DNA from: Clostridium hydrogenum
Lineage (GTDB): Bacteria; Bacillota; Clostridia; Clostridiales; Clostridiaceae
Assembly (NCBI RefSeq): GCF_021432385.1
Contig: NZ_JAEACT010000002.1
Coordinates: 1,197,501 to 1,261,500 of the forward strand
DNA length: 64,000 nucleotides
Direction of reading: 5' to 3'
The notes beneath the pieces are model-generated. The model searched no databases and was not told the DNA's origin. It was given only the letters and a program-made list of their open reading frames with translations. The position numbers and the translations under genes are program-made. Below are positions 33,966 to 43,148 of the stretch, piece after piece. The first letter of the stretch is position 1, and every line of letters begins with the position of its first letter.

Positions 33966-34313
33966 ATGAATGAAAATGAAGTAAAAGACTCATGTGGTTG
34001 CGGATGCGGCTGCGGAGAAGAACATACAAGTGAACACGGTCATGATGATTGTGGATGCGGATGCGGTTGTGGTGACCATGAACATGAACCAATGATGGTT
34101 GATTTAGAAGATGAAAATGGTAACACAATTTCTTGTGAGGTTGTAGATGGATTTGTATATAATGACAATGAATTTGTTTTAGTTCAAAATCCAGAAAATG
34201 AGTCTGTTTATTTATTTAAAGTAGAAGGTGAAGAAGGTCAACTTGTAATTCCAGAAGATGACGAGTTTGATGCAGCTTCAAAATACTATGAAAGTATTGT
34301 TGAAAACAACTAA
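33966..34313 (+). CDS. DUF1292 protein with Cys-Gly/His N-terminal extension
   Basis: 115 residues. Positions about 35-110 are a DUF1292 (YrzB-like) domain: MMVDLEDENGNTISCEVVDG and VYLFKVEGEEGQLVIP. Ahead of it are two CGCGCG blocks (CGCGCGEEHTSEHGHDD, then CGCGCGDHEHEP), which look like metal-binding clusters of Cys and His. The protein is very acidic. Function of DUF1292 is not known; the leader suggests zinc, copper or iron binding, but this is inference. AAGGAGG lies about 10 nt before the ATG and a strong terminator follows, so it is a single-gene unit. Confidence 0.82.
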   Translation: MNENEVKDSCGCGCGCGEEHTSEHGHDDCGCGCGCGDHEHEPMMVDLEDENGNTISCEVVDGFVYNDNEFVLVQNPENESVYLFKVEGEEGQLVIPEDDEFDAASKYYESIVENN

Positions 34314-34407
34314 AAGTAGCAGGGATTAAATTTATTTTAATTATAATGCTTTTCTATATAAGAATTTTTATTGAAATTGAAATGTGATAGATTTTTCTTT
34401 ATAGATA

Positions 34408-34440
34408 TTAAAGGTCGATGCATTTTGCATCGACCTTTTT
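34408..34440 (+). terminator. Terminator after DUF1292 gene
   Basis: AAGGTCGATGCA (34411-34422), TTT loop, TGCATCGACCTT (34426-34437), then T residues. Perfect 12-bp stem. Confidence 0.85.
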
Positions 34441-34441
34441 A

Positions 34442-34540
34442 AAAATATACCAATTGAAACTTCAAAATTAACTTGTATCAAAATGCCGGTTTCTGGGCAT
34501 TATGATGCAAATTGATTTTGGTAGTTGAAACGGTATATTT
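34442..34540. repeat. Rpt-2 element before the HAD gene
   Basis: 99 bp, AAATATACCAATTGAAAC to GTTGAAACGGTATATTT, with centre ATGCCGGTTTCTGGGCAT. Followed at once by a half copy. Confidence 0.75.
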
Positions 34541-34575
34541 AAAAATATACCATTGTGAAACTTCAAAATTATCTA
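34541..34575. repeat. Rpt-2 left-arm fragment
   Basis: AAAAATATACCATTGTGAAA and CTTCAAAATTATCT match only the left Rpt-2 arm. It ends at the ribosome binding site of the HAD gene, so the right arm was lost or never present. Confidence 0.6.
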
Positions 34576-34587
34576 GGAGACGATTCT

Positions 34588-35229
34588 ATGGAAAAATTGG
34601 CAATATTTGATGTAGACTATACACTCACTAAAAGAGAAACATTGTTTGAATTTTATTTATTTATGATTAGAAAAAAACCTAAACTTATTATGCATTTACC
34701 TAAAAATTTATTTTCAGCATTTTTATTTGTTATAGGAGCTGTAGATGCAGGAACCGCAAAGGAAAATTTTATATCTTTTATAGATGGCATTAAGGAAAAA
34801 GATATGAAGATATATGTAAAGGAATTTTATGAAAAAAGGTTTTCAAAGATATTATATGTGGATGCCATAAATACAATGAAAAAATTAAAAAAAGAAGGAT
34901 ATAAGATATTTTTGATTTCGGCCTCTGCGGAATTCTATTTAAATGAATTGTACAATTTAAAAGAAGTTGATAAAATAATAGGAACTCGTTTTACAAATGA
35001 AAACGGAGAATTTAGAAGAAAAATTATAGGCGAAAATTGTAAGGGTGAAGAAAAGGTAAAAAGACTTATGGAAGAACTTCAAAAAGATAATATAGAAGTT
35101 GATTTTAAGGAATCTTACATGTATTCAGATTCATTATCAGATATGCCTTTATTTAAATTAGTTGGTCATCCTTATCTTGTAAATCCTAAAAAGAAAAGTG
35201 ATAACATAGAAGCGCTTAAATGGCGTTAA
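34588..35229 (+). CDS. HAD-superfamily (SerB-like, subclass IB) phosphatase
   Basis: 213 residues. MEKLAIFDVDYTLTKR is HAD motif I with the nucleophile Asp and second Asp, LISASAEFY is motif II, and YSDSLSDMPLF is motif IV with paired Asp residues; PKKKS near the end continues the family pattern. The mid-region (about 35-60) is hydrophobic and is probably the cap rather than a true membrane segment. The start at 34588 is set by TAGGAGACG and the conserved motif; an upstream ATG at 34555 lies in the repeat fragment. Substrate unknown; phosphoserine-like or lipid phosphates are possible. Confidence 0.85.
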   Translation: MEKLAIFDVDYTLTKRETLFEFYLFMIRKKPKLIMHLPKNLFSAFLFVIGAVDAGTAKENFISFIDGIKEKDMKIYVKEFYEKRFSKILYVDAINTMKKLKKEGYKIFLISASAEFYLNELYNLKEVDKIIGTRFTNENGEFRRKIIGENCKGEEKVKRLMEELQKDNIEVDFKESYMYSDSLSDMPLFKLVGHPYLVNPKKKSDNIEALKWR

Positions 35230-35233
35230 AAAT

Positions 35234-35327
35234 AGATTTATTTAAACTTCAAAATTAGTTTGTGCCCAAATGCCGCTTCCTAGGTATTACAGTGCAAATT
35301 GATTTTGCTAGTTGAAACGTTTTATCT
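35234..35327. repeat. Rpt-2 element between HAD and aminotransferase genes
   Basis: 94 bp from AGATTTATTTAAACTTC to GTTGAAACGTTTTATCT. It ends three bases before the GGGAGG ribosome binding site of the next gene. Confidence 0.7.
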
Positions 35328-35343
35328 ATAGGGAGGTTTAAAA

Positions 35344-36174
35344 ATGGAGACAGCAATAAATAATTATTTTTTATTTAATGATGAAGTGAAAAATATAACT
35401 CAATTTGATGAAACATTTACCCAAAATGGTAAGTGTTTATATGAAGTTATTAGAGTAATTGATGGAGTTCCATTATTCCTTGAAAAACATCTAGAGAGAC
35501 TTGAAAATTCCGCAATGATTTCAAATATGAAGTTACCTATGTCTAAGAATAAAGTGAAAGATAAAATACTTCAATTAATTAAAGTCAATGGTAATGAAAT
35601 AGGAAATGTTAAAATAGTTTTTAATTATATTTTAGATGAATGTTCTTTTTATGCATATTTTGTTTCACATCATTATCCTAGTGACAAAGAATATGCAAAT
35701 GGCGTGGATACAGTATTTTATCATGGAGAGAGAAATAATCCTAATGCTAAAATAATTAATTTAAGTTTTAGGGAAAACGTGGATAAATTAATAAGAGATA
35801 AAGGTGTTTTTGAGGCAATACTTGTTGATAGAAATGGCAATATTACTGAAGGGAGTAAATCAAATATTTTTATGGTTAAAAATACAAGCATATACACATC
35901 TCCTAAAAGTGAGGTGCTTCCAGGAATAACTAGAGATATAATTATAGAAGTGGCCAATAGTCTTGGATATACAGTTTTAGAGAAAAAAATAAATTATAAA
36001 GAAATGGTTAAAATGGATGGCGTTTTTATATCAGGTACATCCCCTAAAGTGCTTCCTGTAAGTAAAATTGAAGAAGAAGAACTATCTTCTGCAAATAATG
36101 AAATTATAAAAAATATACATGGAGCTTATGATAAATATATAAATGAATATGTTGCAAAATTTAATGAGGCTTAA
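35344..36174 (+). CDS. Class-IV PLP aminotransferase / aminodeoxychorismate lyase-like
   Basis: 276 residues, fold-type-IV PLP enzyme (branched-chain or D-amino-acid transaminase, or PabC lyase). GKCLYEVIRV and FLEKHLERLENSA are N-terminal motifs. AKIINLSF holds the probable PLP lysine, EGSKSNIFMV is the signature region, and LPGITRDIII and FISGTSPKVLPV are C-terminal motifs. The exact reaction cannot be decided from sequence; no folate or Trp genes are adjacent. GGGAGG precedes the ATG, directly after an Rpt-2 copy. Confidence 0.85.
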   Translation: METAINNYFLFNDEVKNITQFDETFTQNGKCLYEVIRVIDGVPLFLEKHLERLENSAMISNMKLPMSKNKVKDKILQLIKVNGNEIGNVKIVFNYILDECSFYAYFVSHHYPSDKEYANGVDTVFYHGERNNPNAKIINLSFRENVDKLIRDKGVFEAILVDRNGNITEGSKSNIFMVKNTSIYTSPKSEVLPGITRDIIIEVANSLGYTVLEKKINYKEMVKMDGVFISGTSPKVLPVSKIEEEELSSANNEIIKNIHGAYDKYINEYVAKFNEA

Positions 36175-36214
36175 ATTTAAATTTAAAAACTAAATCCATT
36201 ATTTCAAAAAAGGA

Positions 36215-36241
36215 TAAAGTATTAGTAAATTTTAACGATAA
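36215..36241 (+). promoter_or_regulatory. Sigma-28 (SigD) promoter of the chemotaxis operon
   Basis: TAAA (36215-36218), 15-bp spacer, AACGATAA (36234-36241), matching the motility consensus TAAA-N15-GCCGATAA. It lies about 90 bp before the FapA-like gene. Confidence 0.75.
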
Positions 36242-36328
36242 AAAAATAGTGAATAAGGTCAAAATAAGTGAAAAAGTATAAAAATTTGTGATATAATTTT
36301 ATTATAAAGATCATGGGAGTGTATTATT

Positions 36329-38263
36329 ATGAAAAAACAATCTTTTACAGGATCTACGGTTGAGGAATGTATTAAAAATGCGTGCATGGAATTAAGCATT
36401 AAAGAAGAAGAACTTAAATATGAGGTTGTTTATAAAAAAACGGGGTTATTTAGAAAAAAAGCAGAGATATTAGTTGAACTAGAAGAAAAAAACAGTAACC
36501 AAGAAGAAAATGAAAAAAGTTCGAGTAATGGGACTGTTACTATACTGAATGGACAAATTCAGGTGAAAGATCCAATAAATAATGGTAAACAAGCCACAAT
36601 TAATATTCCTGGTAATATAAATGTTTCAATCGATGGTGTCCAAGTATCAGGAAGAAAAGAAATAAATAGTTCAAGTGTTGTAGAAGTTAGTTTTAAAACT
36701 ATTGAAAAACCACAAAGAATCCTAAAAATTTCAGTATCACCTGATAAATCGGAAGCATATTTGGACATCGAATATGTAAATAAAAAAGAATTAAAATTAA
36801 AGGACCAACCTGAGGCTAATTCTATATTTTTAGAATCAGAAGTAATTAATATACAAGCATCCCCTGTATATACTGAAAGTGAAATAGTGGAAGAATTAAA
36901 AAAGCAGAATATTGTATATGGCATTGTTCGAGAAAATCTAAAAAAATGTACAGCAAAAGAAGGGGTTAGACAACTTCTTATTGCTAGAGGATTAAAAGTT
37001 AAAGATGATGAAGATGATATTCTAGAAATTAAATTTGATGTTAGTAATGGAAATAAATATAAAGAAAATAAAGCGGGAAATATAGATTTCAAAAGCATTG
37101 GCTTTGTAAGTTCTGTGTCAGAGGGCAGTGTGATGGCAACTAGAAGAGAAGGCGCACAAGGGCATGATGGTAAAGATATATATGGCAATGATATAAAAAG
37201 GAAAAGCGCTAAAAAGTTGCAGCTTGCTGCTGGAGATGGATGTGAACTTCGAGGTGAAGATACTGTTGTAGCACTTAAAAGTGGAAAAGCTGAATTTAAA
37301 ACAAACAGGTTTACAGTAGTTGATGTATATGATGTAAATTCTGATGTTGATTTAAAAACTGGCAATATTAAATTTAATGGTGCAGTTAATATTATGGGCA
37401 GTGTGCTTGAAGGGATGAAAGTTGAATCAGAAAATGATATAATTGTCCAAAATAATGTTGAGGGTGCAGAGCTTAAAGCAAAGGGAGATATAACTGTTGG
37501 CAAAAATGCTATTTTGTCTAAAATCTACAGCGGCGGAGAAGATGTTAATACATTAGGAAAGATAGAAGTTTTAAACAATGTAAAAAAAGGTATTAGTGAA
37601 ATAATTGACGCTGTATATCAGATTAAAAAGTATAATGCAAATAAAAATTTCTCATCTGATGGAGAAATAATAAAAATATTATTGGAAAGCAAATTTAAAT
37701 CAATACCTAAAATATGTAAAAACTATATTGAACTTGCAAATGATCCAAATGAAAAATTTGTGAAGATATTTAATGAAAAATTCCTAGGTATTGCTCCAGT
37801 ATATATAAAGCAAGCTGAAGAGTTAAATTATTTAGATAAAGAGATAGAAAATGAAATTGAAAGCTTAAACAGTGTATTGACAATGCCGGCCAGTATAAAT
37901 ATTACGTATTGTCAAGATTGCACTATACAAAGTTCCGGTAATATTAATATTACTGGAAAAGGTGAATATATATCCAACATTATAGCTAATAATAGTATTA
38001 ATTTTTTAAATAAGGATGCTGTGGCTAGAGGTGGATTTGTTAGGGCAAAGGATGAAATAAGATGCGGCGTTGTAGGTAGTATAGGTGGTGTTGTTACAAA
38101 ATTAGCAGTTGCACCTAAAGGACATATATATGCTGAAATAGCGTATCCTAATACTGTATTCATTGTTGGAAATAGGGAGACAACTATTGAAAACCCTAGC
38201 AAAAACATACATGTATATATAGATCACCATGATGAACTTGTAGTAGACAAATTATTATTGTAG
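36329..38263 (+). CDS. FapA-family (DUF342) protein with Jag-N domain
   Basis: 644 residues. The first ~50 residues are a Jag_N-type domain (TGSTVEECIKNACMEL, GLFRKKAEILVEL). From about 170 on is a FapA/DUF342 region with a right-handed beta-helix character (SEGSVMATRREGAQGHDGKDIYGNDI is split over two motifs), ending VIGNRETTI-like repeats. FapA proteins are flagellar or polymer-assembly associated; the exact role is not established. It is the first gene after a sigma-28 promoter and 11 bp before cheW, so it belongs to the che operon. Confidence 0.85.
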   Translation: MKKQSFTGSTVEECIKNACMELSIKEEELKYEVVYKKTGLFRKKAEILVELEEKNSNQEENEKSSSNGTVTILNGQIQVKDPINNGKQATINIPGNINVSIDGVQVSGRKEINSSSVVEVSFKTIEKPQRILKISVSPDKSEAYLDIEYVNKKELKLKDQPEANSIFLESEVINIQASPVYTESEIVEELKKQNIVYGIVRENLKKCTAKEGVRQLLIARGLKVKDDEDDILEIKFDVSNGNKYKENKAGNIDFKSIGFVSSVSEGSVMATRREGAQGHDGKDIYGNDIKRKSAKKLQLAAGDGCELRGEDTVVALKSGKAEFKTNRFTVVDVYDVNSDVDLKTGNIKFNGAVNIMGSVLEGMKVESENDIIVQNNVEGAELKAKGDITVGKNAILSKIYSGGEDVNTLGKIEVLNNVKKGISEIIDAVYQIKKYNANKNFSSDGEIIKILLESKFKSIPKICKNYIELANDPNEKFVKIFNEKFLGIAPVYIKQAEELNYLDKEIENEIESLNSVLTMPASINITYCQDCTIQSSGNINITGKGEYISNIIANNSINFLNKDAVARGGFVRAKDEIRCGVVGSIGGVVTKLAVAPKGHIYAEIAYPNTVFIVGNRETTIENPSKNIHVYIDHHDELVVDKLLL

Positions 38264-38274
38264 GAGGGTAATAA

Positions 38275-38721
38275 ATGGATAATAGTGAATTAAAGATACT
38301 TATATTTAAAGTAAATAATGAGTATTATTCTACAGATATTATGGAAGTGGAAAGAATTTTAGGATATGAGCCAACAACAAAATTACCTGATGTTCCTAGT
38401 TTTGTAGATGGGGTTATTAACTATGAAGGAAAGATACTCCCGGTAATATCTCTTGCTAGAAGATTTAAGTTTAATAATAAAGATATTGATCCGAATTCAA
38501 AAGTTATAGTTACAAAATATGAAAATGGAAAAATTGGAATTATTGTTGATGCTGTATCAGAAGTTAAAGATATAAAACTTGACGAATTAGAAGAACCACC
38601 TAAAGTAGTAAATGGCATTTCAAAAGGATATTTGAAGGGTTTAGTGAAAAGTGACAATAAAATAATAATTTTTCTCAATATGGCAAAAATATTAACAGAA
38701 GAGGAAAAGAAGCTACTTTAG
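38275..38721 (+). CDS. cheW: CheW chemotaxis coupling protein (first copy)
   Basis: 148-residue single CheW (SH3-like) domain that bridges chemoreceptors and CheA. LKILIFKVNNEYYSTDIMEV is the typical start; LPDVPSFVDGVINYEGKILPV and GIIVDAVSEVKDI are conserved. GGAGGGTAATAA precedes the ATG. A second cheW (44170) lies later in the operon, so this cell has at least two coupling proteins. Cell-pole receptor arrays are the expected location. Confidence 0.94.
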   Translation: MDNSELKILIFKVNNEYYSTDIMEVERILGYEPTTKLPDVPSFVDGVINYEGKILPVISLARRFKFNNKDIDPNSKVIVTKYENGKIGIIVDAVSEVKDIKLDELEEPPKVVNGISKGYLKGLVKSDNKIIIFLNMAKILTEEEKKLL

Positions 38722-38737
38722 TGGCTTGGGTAAAAAT

Positions 38738-39229
38738 ATGGAAGAAGTTAAGGAAATAAGGGTAGGAATTGCGGATCTTAATATAACATTTTCTCCTGGG
38801 AAAATTATAACTGTTGGTCTTGGCTCATGTGTTGGTATAGCAATATATGATTCACAAAATAAAATAGGCGGACTTGCACATATAATGCTCCCTGATAGTG
38901 CTCAATTTAGTAAGGTTACAAATCCACATAAATTTGCAGATCTTAGTGTCCCTATACTTATTAAAAAACTAGAGCAAAATGGTGGAGTGTTAAGGAACAT
39001 GAAAGCTAAAATTGCAGGTGGCGCATCTATGTTTAATTTTTCAGATAAAAAGATGAATATGGATATAGGCGGTAGGAATAGTGTTGCAGTTAAGGCAGCT
39101 TTAAATGAATTTAAAATACCAATATTAGGTGAAGATGTTGGTGGAAATAAAGGTAGAACTATGATATTTGATACATCAAATGGAGTCGTTCAAATTAGGA
39201 CTGTTGGATTAGGCATTAAAGAAATTTAA
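38738..39229 (+). CDS. cheD: CheD, chemoreceptor glutamine deamidase
   Basis: 163 residues. CheD deamidates receptor glutamines and in Bacillus also activates CheC. VGLGSCVGIAIYD holds the catalytic Cys, LAHIMLPDS the His and KVTNPHKFAD the Thr of the catalytic triad. AKIAGGASMF and GRNSVAVK are family blocks. ATG 38738 is taken because it opens the conserved part; a TTG at 38726 is the alternative. The ribosome binding site is weak (GGG about 9 nt upstream), suggesting coupling to cheW translation. Confidence 0.93.
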   Translation: MEEVKEIRVGIADLNITFSPGKIITVGLGSCVGIAIYDSQNKIGGLAHIMLPDSAQFSKVTNPHKFADLSVPILIKKLEQNGGVLRNMKAKIAGGASMFNFSDKKMNMDIGGRNSVAVKAALNEFKIPILGEDVGGNKGRTMIFDTSNGVVQIRTVGLGIKEI

Positions 39230-39244
39230 TTGAGGTGATGGCAT

Positions 39245-40297
39245 ATGGAAAATATAAAAGTAGTTGTAGTAGATGATTCTGCACTTATGAGAAAATTGAT
39301 ATCTGATATGCTTAACGGTGAAAAAGACATTGAAGTTGTAAAAACAGCTTTCAATGGTAAAGATTTATTATCTAAATTAAAAGATATAAAACCAGATGTA
39401 ATAACACTTGATATTGAAATGCCTGTTATGGGAGGAATTGAGACACTAAAGGAAATGCGAAGACAAAATATTAATATACCAGTAATAGTATTAAGCAGTG
39501 TAACACAAAAGGGTGCAAGGCTTACTATGGATTGTTTAGAATTTGGAGCTTTTGATTTTATGGAAAAACCAACAGGTGGAACATCATTTGAATTACTTAA
39601 AATTAAAGATATACTTACACAAAAGGTTAGAACGGCAAAATACATAGAAAAAACTAATGTAATTGAGAAAATAAAAGTTCATAGCAACGTAGCTAGAAAT
39701 TTAAATATTACCAATAGAACTGCAAAAATTAATGCTGTAGTAATAGGAGCATCCACTGGTGGACCTAAAGCATTATACAAGGTTATAACAAAATTACCAA
39801 AGTATATTGGGGTTCCTGTTTTTGTAGTACAGCATATGCCTATAGGCTTTACTAAAGCTTTTGCTGATAGACTTGATGACAATAGTGAAATTAAAGTAAA
39901 AGAGGCGGAAGACGGCGAAATTTATAGAACTGATGTTGTATATATAGCGCAAGGTGGAAGCCATATGGAGGTAGATGCTTCTGGCAGAATAAAGTTTAAT
40001 AAAGATCCAGCAATATGGGGAGTTAGACCAGCAGTTGATAAGCTATTTATTTCAGCATCAAAAGTTTTTGGATCTAATATTGTAAGTGTTGTATTAACAG
40101 GTATGGGCAAAGATGGAGCAAATGGAACCGAAGTTATAAAAGATAATGGTGGTATAACCATTAGTGAAGCAGAATCAACTTGTGTAATTTATGGCATGCC
40201 AAAAGCCGCTTATGAAACAGGGAAAGTTGATATAGTAGCAGAAATAGATGATATTTCAAATGAAATTATAAATGTAATCAATGGAATTAGGAGGTAG
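39245..40297 (+). CDS. cheB: CheB, receptor methylesterase/response regulator
   Basis: 350 residues. The N-terminal receiver has acidic Asp10/Asp11 and phospho-acceptor Asp56 (TLDIEMP). The C-terminal methylesterase holds GASTGGPKAL (Ser170), QHMPIGFT (His197) and LTGMGKDGANG (catalytic Asp). It removes receptor methyl groups and may deamidate. GAGGTGATGGCAT precedes the ATG. Stop is 2 bp before cheR, its opposing enzyme. Confidence 0.96.
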   Translation: MENIKVVVVDDSALMRKLISDMLNGEKDIEVVKTAFNGKDLLSKLKDIKPDVITLDIEMPVMGGIETLKEMRRQNINIPVIVLSSVTQKGARLTMDCLEFGAFDFMEKPTGGTSFELLKIKDILTQKVRTAKYIEKTNVIEKIKVHSNVARNLNITNRTAKINAVVIGASTGGPKALYKVITKLPKYIGVPVFVVQHMPIGFTKAFADRLDDNSEIKVKEAEDGEIYRTDVVYIAQGGSHMEVDASGRIKFNKDPAIWGVRPAVDKLFISASKVFGSNIVSVVLTGMGKDGANGTEVIKDNGGITISEAESTCVIYGMPKAAYETGKVDIVAEIDDISNEIINVINGIRR

Positions 40298-40299
40298 AA

Positions 40300-41064
40300 A
40301 TGGAATTAGAAGATTTCAAAAGATGGGTTTTAAAAGATTTTGGCATAGATCTATTTGCATATAAAGAAAATCAACTTCATAGGCGAATATTAAGTTTAAT
40401 TTCAAGAGTTGGTGCAAAAAATATCGATGAATATGTTGAAATGCTTAAAAAAGATCAAAATCAAAGACAAAAATTTTTGGATTTTATAACTATAAATGTA
40501 ACAGAGTTTTTTAGAAATCCAGAACTATTTAAAGAATTTGAAAATGAAATACGAAATATTATATCTAAAAATACTTCTAACATAAAAATTTGGAGTGCCG
40601 CATGTTCCATTGGAGCTGAACCATATTCTATAGCAATTATATTAGATAAACTCGGTTATAATAAGGCTAGAATTTTAGCAACTGATATTGATGCTACTAT
40701 TTTAAACAGGGCAAAAACAGGGGAATATTTAGAATCTGAAATAAAAAATGTAGAAAAACAAGATTTGCATAAATATTTTAAGAATATGGGCGATAAATAT
40801 ATTATTGATGAAAGTATAAAAAGTATGATAATATTTAAAAAGCACGATTTAATATTAGATTCATATGAAAGTGACTTTGATTTAATAGTGTGTCGAAATG
40901 TTGTCATATATTTTAATCAAGATGTCAAAGAAAAAATTTATAAAAAATTTAGTCAATCATTAAAAAAAGGTGGATTGCTTTTTGTAGGAGCAACAGAAAG
41001 TATATATAATTATAAAGAATATGGTTTTGAAAAGGCTTCTACCTTTATTTATAGGAAGTTGTAA
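40300..41064 (+). CDS. cheR: CheR, receptor methyltransferase
   Basis: 254 residues. It transfers methyl groups from SAM to receptor glutamates. TINVTEFFRNPELF, IWSAACSIGAEPYSIAI (SAM motif I), ATDIDATIL and DLIVCRNVVIYFN are CheR blocks in order, ending LFVGATESIYN. GGAGGTAGAA overlaps the cheB end, so translation is coupled. The adjacent cheB and cheR form the adaptation pair; no receptor gene is in the window. Confidence 0.96.
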   Translation: MELEDFKRWVLKDFGIDLFAYKENQLHRRILSLISRVGAKNIDEYVEMLKKDQNQRQKFLDFITINVTEFFRNPELFKEFENEIRNIISKNTSNIKIWSAACSIGAEPYSIAIILDKLGYNKARILATDIDATILNRAKTGEYLESEIKNVEKQDLHKYFKNMGDKYIIDESIKSMIIFKKHDLILDSYESDFDLIVCRNVVIYFNQDVKEKIYKKFSQSLKKGGLLFVGATESIYNYKEYGFEKASTFIYRKL

Positions 41065-41076
41065 GGAGGGGAATTT

Positions 41077-43134
41077 ATGGATACATCACAATATTTGTCC
41101 ATATTTTTGGAAGAATCTATGGATAATTTGCAAACATTAAATGAAGCATTACTCATACTAGAGCAAGAACCAGAAAATGTAGATAAGTTAAACGAAATAT
41201 TTAGAGTTGCTCATACAATAAAAGGTATGGCGGCTACTATGGGCTTTAATACAATGGCAGCATTGACTCATAAGATGGAAGATGTTTTATCTGAGTTTAG
41301 AAATGGTGAACTTAAAGTAACAAAGCAAGTTGTAACAATACTTTTTAAATGTCTTGATACTCTTGAACAAATGGTAGACAATATTCAAAATGGTGAAGAA
41401 GAAGAAATTCCAGTAGATGATATTATAACTAAGCTTGAATCAATATCAGAAAAAGCTGCTGCAGGATTAAGCGAAAGCAGCGAAGAAAAAGTGGCACAAA
41501 ATAATGAAACTTCAAATGAAGAAACAGATAATAAGGCATTAACTGTAGTTGATTTAAATGAGTATGATTTAAGTGTTGTTAAGCAGGCTATTGAAAAAGG
41601 ATATAATTGTTTTTCAATTGAAGTTAATTTAAGCAAGACAACTCTTTTAAAATCTGCAAGAGCATTTTTAATATTTAAAAGCCTTGAAGAATGGGGGGAA
41701 ATTATTAAATCAATTCCTTCTACAGAAGATTTAGAAGCAGAAAATTTTGAATTTGAAATAAAACTTGTATATTTAACTCATAAGACTAAAGAAGAAATAG
41801 AAAATGTTTTGGGAGAAATTTCAGAAATAGATAGTATTATAATTGAAAAAATAGATAGTAATGATTTGAAGATTAGTAACGAAAATAAAAAAGAAGAAGT
41901 AAAACAAGAAAAGAAGGAAACACCGGCAGTAAAAAAGGAAAATGTAAAATCTCAAGCTAAGCCAAAGCCTGCAGAAAAGAGTACAGAAGGAGCCCATAAA
42001 AAAGTTCATCAATCTGTAAGAGTAGATCTTGAAAGACTTGATAAGTTTTTGAATATGGTATCAGAATTAGTTATAAATAGAACAAGGCTTGAACAAATAA
42101 GTTCAAATTATAAATTAACTGAGTTAAATGAAACTTTAGAGCAAGTTGCAAGAACTACTACAGATCTTCAAGATTTGGTTATGAAAATAAGAATGCTTCC
42201 ACTTGATACCGTATTTAATAGATTCCCAAGACTTATAAGAGATCTTTCTGTAGAATTAAATAAAGAGATGGAACTTATAATTGAAGGACAAGATACTGAA
42301 CTTGATAGAACCGTTATAGACGAAATAGGAGAACCACTCATCCATTTACTTAGAAATTCTGCTGACCATGGAATAGAAGATACAAAAGAAGAAAGAATTG
42401 CTAGAGGAAAAGATCCAATTGGAAAAATAAAACTTATAGCATATCAAGAAGGAACTAAAGCTGTTATAAAAGTTCAAGATGATGGTAATGGTATTAATGT
42501 AGAAAAAGTAAGGGAAAAAGCAGAAGAAAGAGGAATTAGTACCGAAAATATGGATGAAAATGAGATAATGAATCTCATATTTGATTCTGGCTTTAGTACT
42601 AATGATAAAGTTACAGACCTTTCTGGAAGAGGCGTTGGAATGGATGTAGTTAAAACCAAGATTTCTGCACTTGGTGGAACTGTTGACATGAAGTCAGAAG
42701 AAGGAAAGGGAACTACATTTACAATTAAACTTCCTTTAACACTTCAAATAATAACAGCACTTCTTGTGAAGGTTGGAGGAGAAAATTTAGCAATATCTCT
42801 AAATGCTATAGATAGTGTAATAGATTATAATGAAAGTCAAATCAAGAAGACTAATAATAAGGAAGTTATAATTTATAGAGGAAATGTTATTCCAATTATA
42901 AGAATTAATGAAAAATTGGGTTTACCTAAATCAGAGAGTAAGAAAGTTTATATAGTAATTGTAAAAGTAGGAGAAAAAATGGCAGGATTACTTGTAGACT
43001 CACTCATGGGCCAACAAGATATAGTAATAAAACCTCTTGGCAAAACCTTGAAAATGCTTAAAGAGTATATTGGAGCCACTATACTTGGTGATGGTTTAGT
43101 GACATTAATCCTAGATGTTGCCGCATTGGTGTAG
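41077..43134 (+). CDS. cheA: CheA, chemotaxis histidine kinase
   Basis: 685 residues with P1-P5 domains. P1 has the phospho-acceptor His46 in FRVAHTIKGMAATMG. P2 is about 150-270, followed by a Lys-rich linker (KKEEVKQEKKETPAVKKE). P3 (about 300-370) dimerises, P4 kinase (about 375-545) holds HLLRNSADHGIED (N box), DDGNGI (G1) and GRGVGMDVV (G2), and P5 is CheW-like. AAGGAGGGG lies before the ATG. It sits between cheR and cheC in the typical Firmicute order. Confidence 0.97.
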   Translation: MDTSQYLSIFLEESMDNLQTLNEALLILEQEPENVDKLNEIFRVAHTIKGMAATMGFNTMAALTHKMEDVLSEFRNGELKVTKQVVTILFKCLDTLEQMVDNIQNGEEEEIPVDDIITKLESISEKAAAGLSESSEEKVAQNNETSNEETDNKALTVVDLNEYDLSVVKQAIEKGYNCFSIEVNLSKTTLLKSARAFLIFKSLEEWGEIIKSIPSTEDLEAENFEFEIKLVYLTHKTKEEIENVLGEISEIDSIIIEKIDSNDLKISNENKKEEVKQEKKETPAVKKENVKSQAKPKPAEKSTEGAHKKVHQSVRVDLERLDKFLNMVSELVINRTRLEQISSNYKLTELNETLEQVARTTTDLQDLVMKIRMLPLDTVFNRFPRLIRDLSVELNKEMELIIEGQDTELDRTVIDEIGEPLIHLLRNSADHGIEDTKEERIARGKDPIGKIKLIAYQEGTKAVIKVQDDGNGINVEKVREKAEERGISTENMDENEIMNLIFDSGFSTNDKVTDLSGRGVGMDVVKTKISALGGTVDMKSEEGKGTTFTIKLPLTLQIITALLVKVGGENLAISLNAIDSVIDYNESQIKKTNNKEVIIYRGNVIPIIRINEKLGLPKSESKKVYIVIVKVGEKMAGLLVDSLMGQQDIVIKPLGKTLKMLKEYIGATILGDGLVTLILDVAALV

Positions 43135-43148
43135 GAGGTGGTTACTGA

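Noticed and set aside
34555..34590. Earlier start for the HAD phosphatase at 34555
   Set aside because: The added residues come from an Rpt-2 arm, and the conserved MEKLAIFDVDYT start at 34588 has its own AGGAGA site.
36559..37503. Long minus-strand frame (314 codons) opposite the FapA-like gene
   Set aside because: Low-complexity Ser/Leu/Thr-rich translation without domain or ribosome binding site, lying fully inside a well-supported gene on the other strand.
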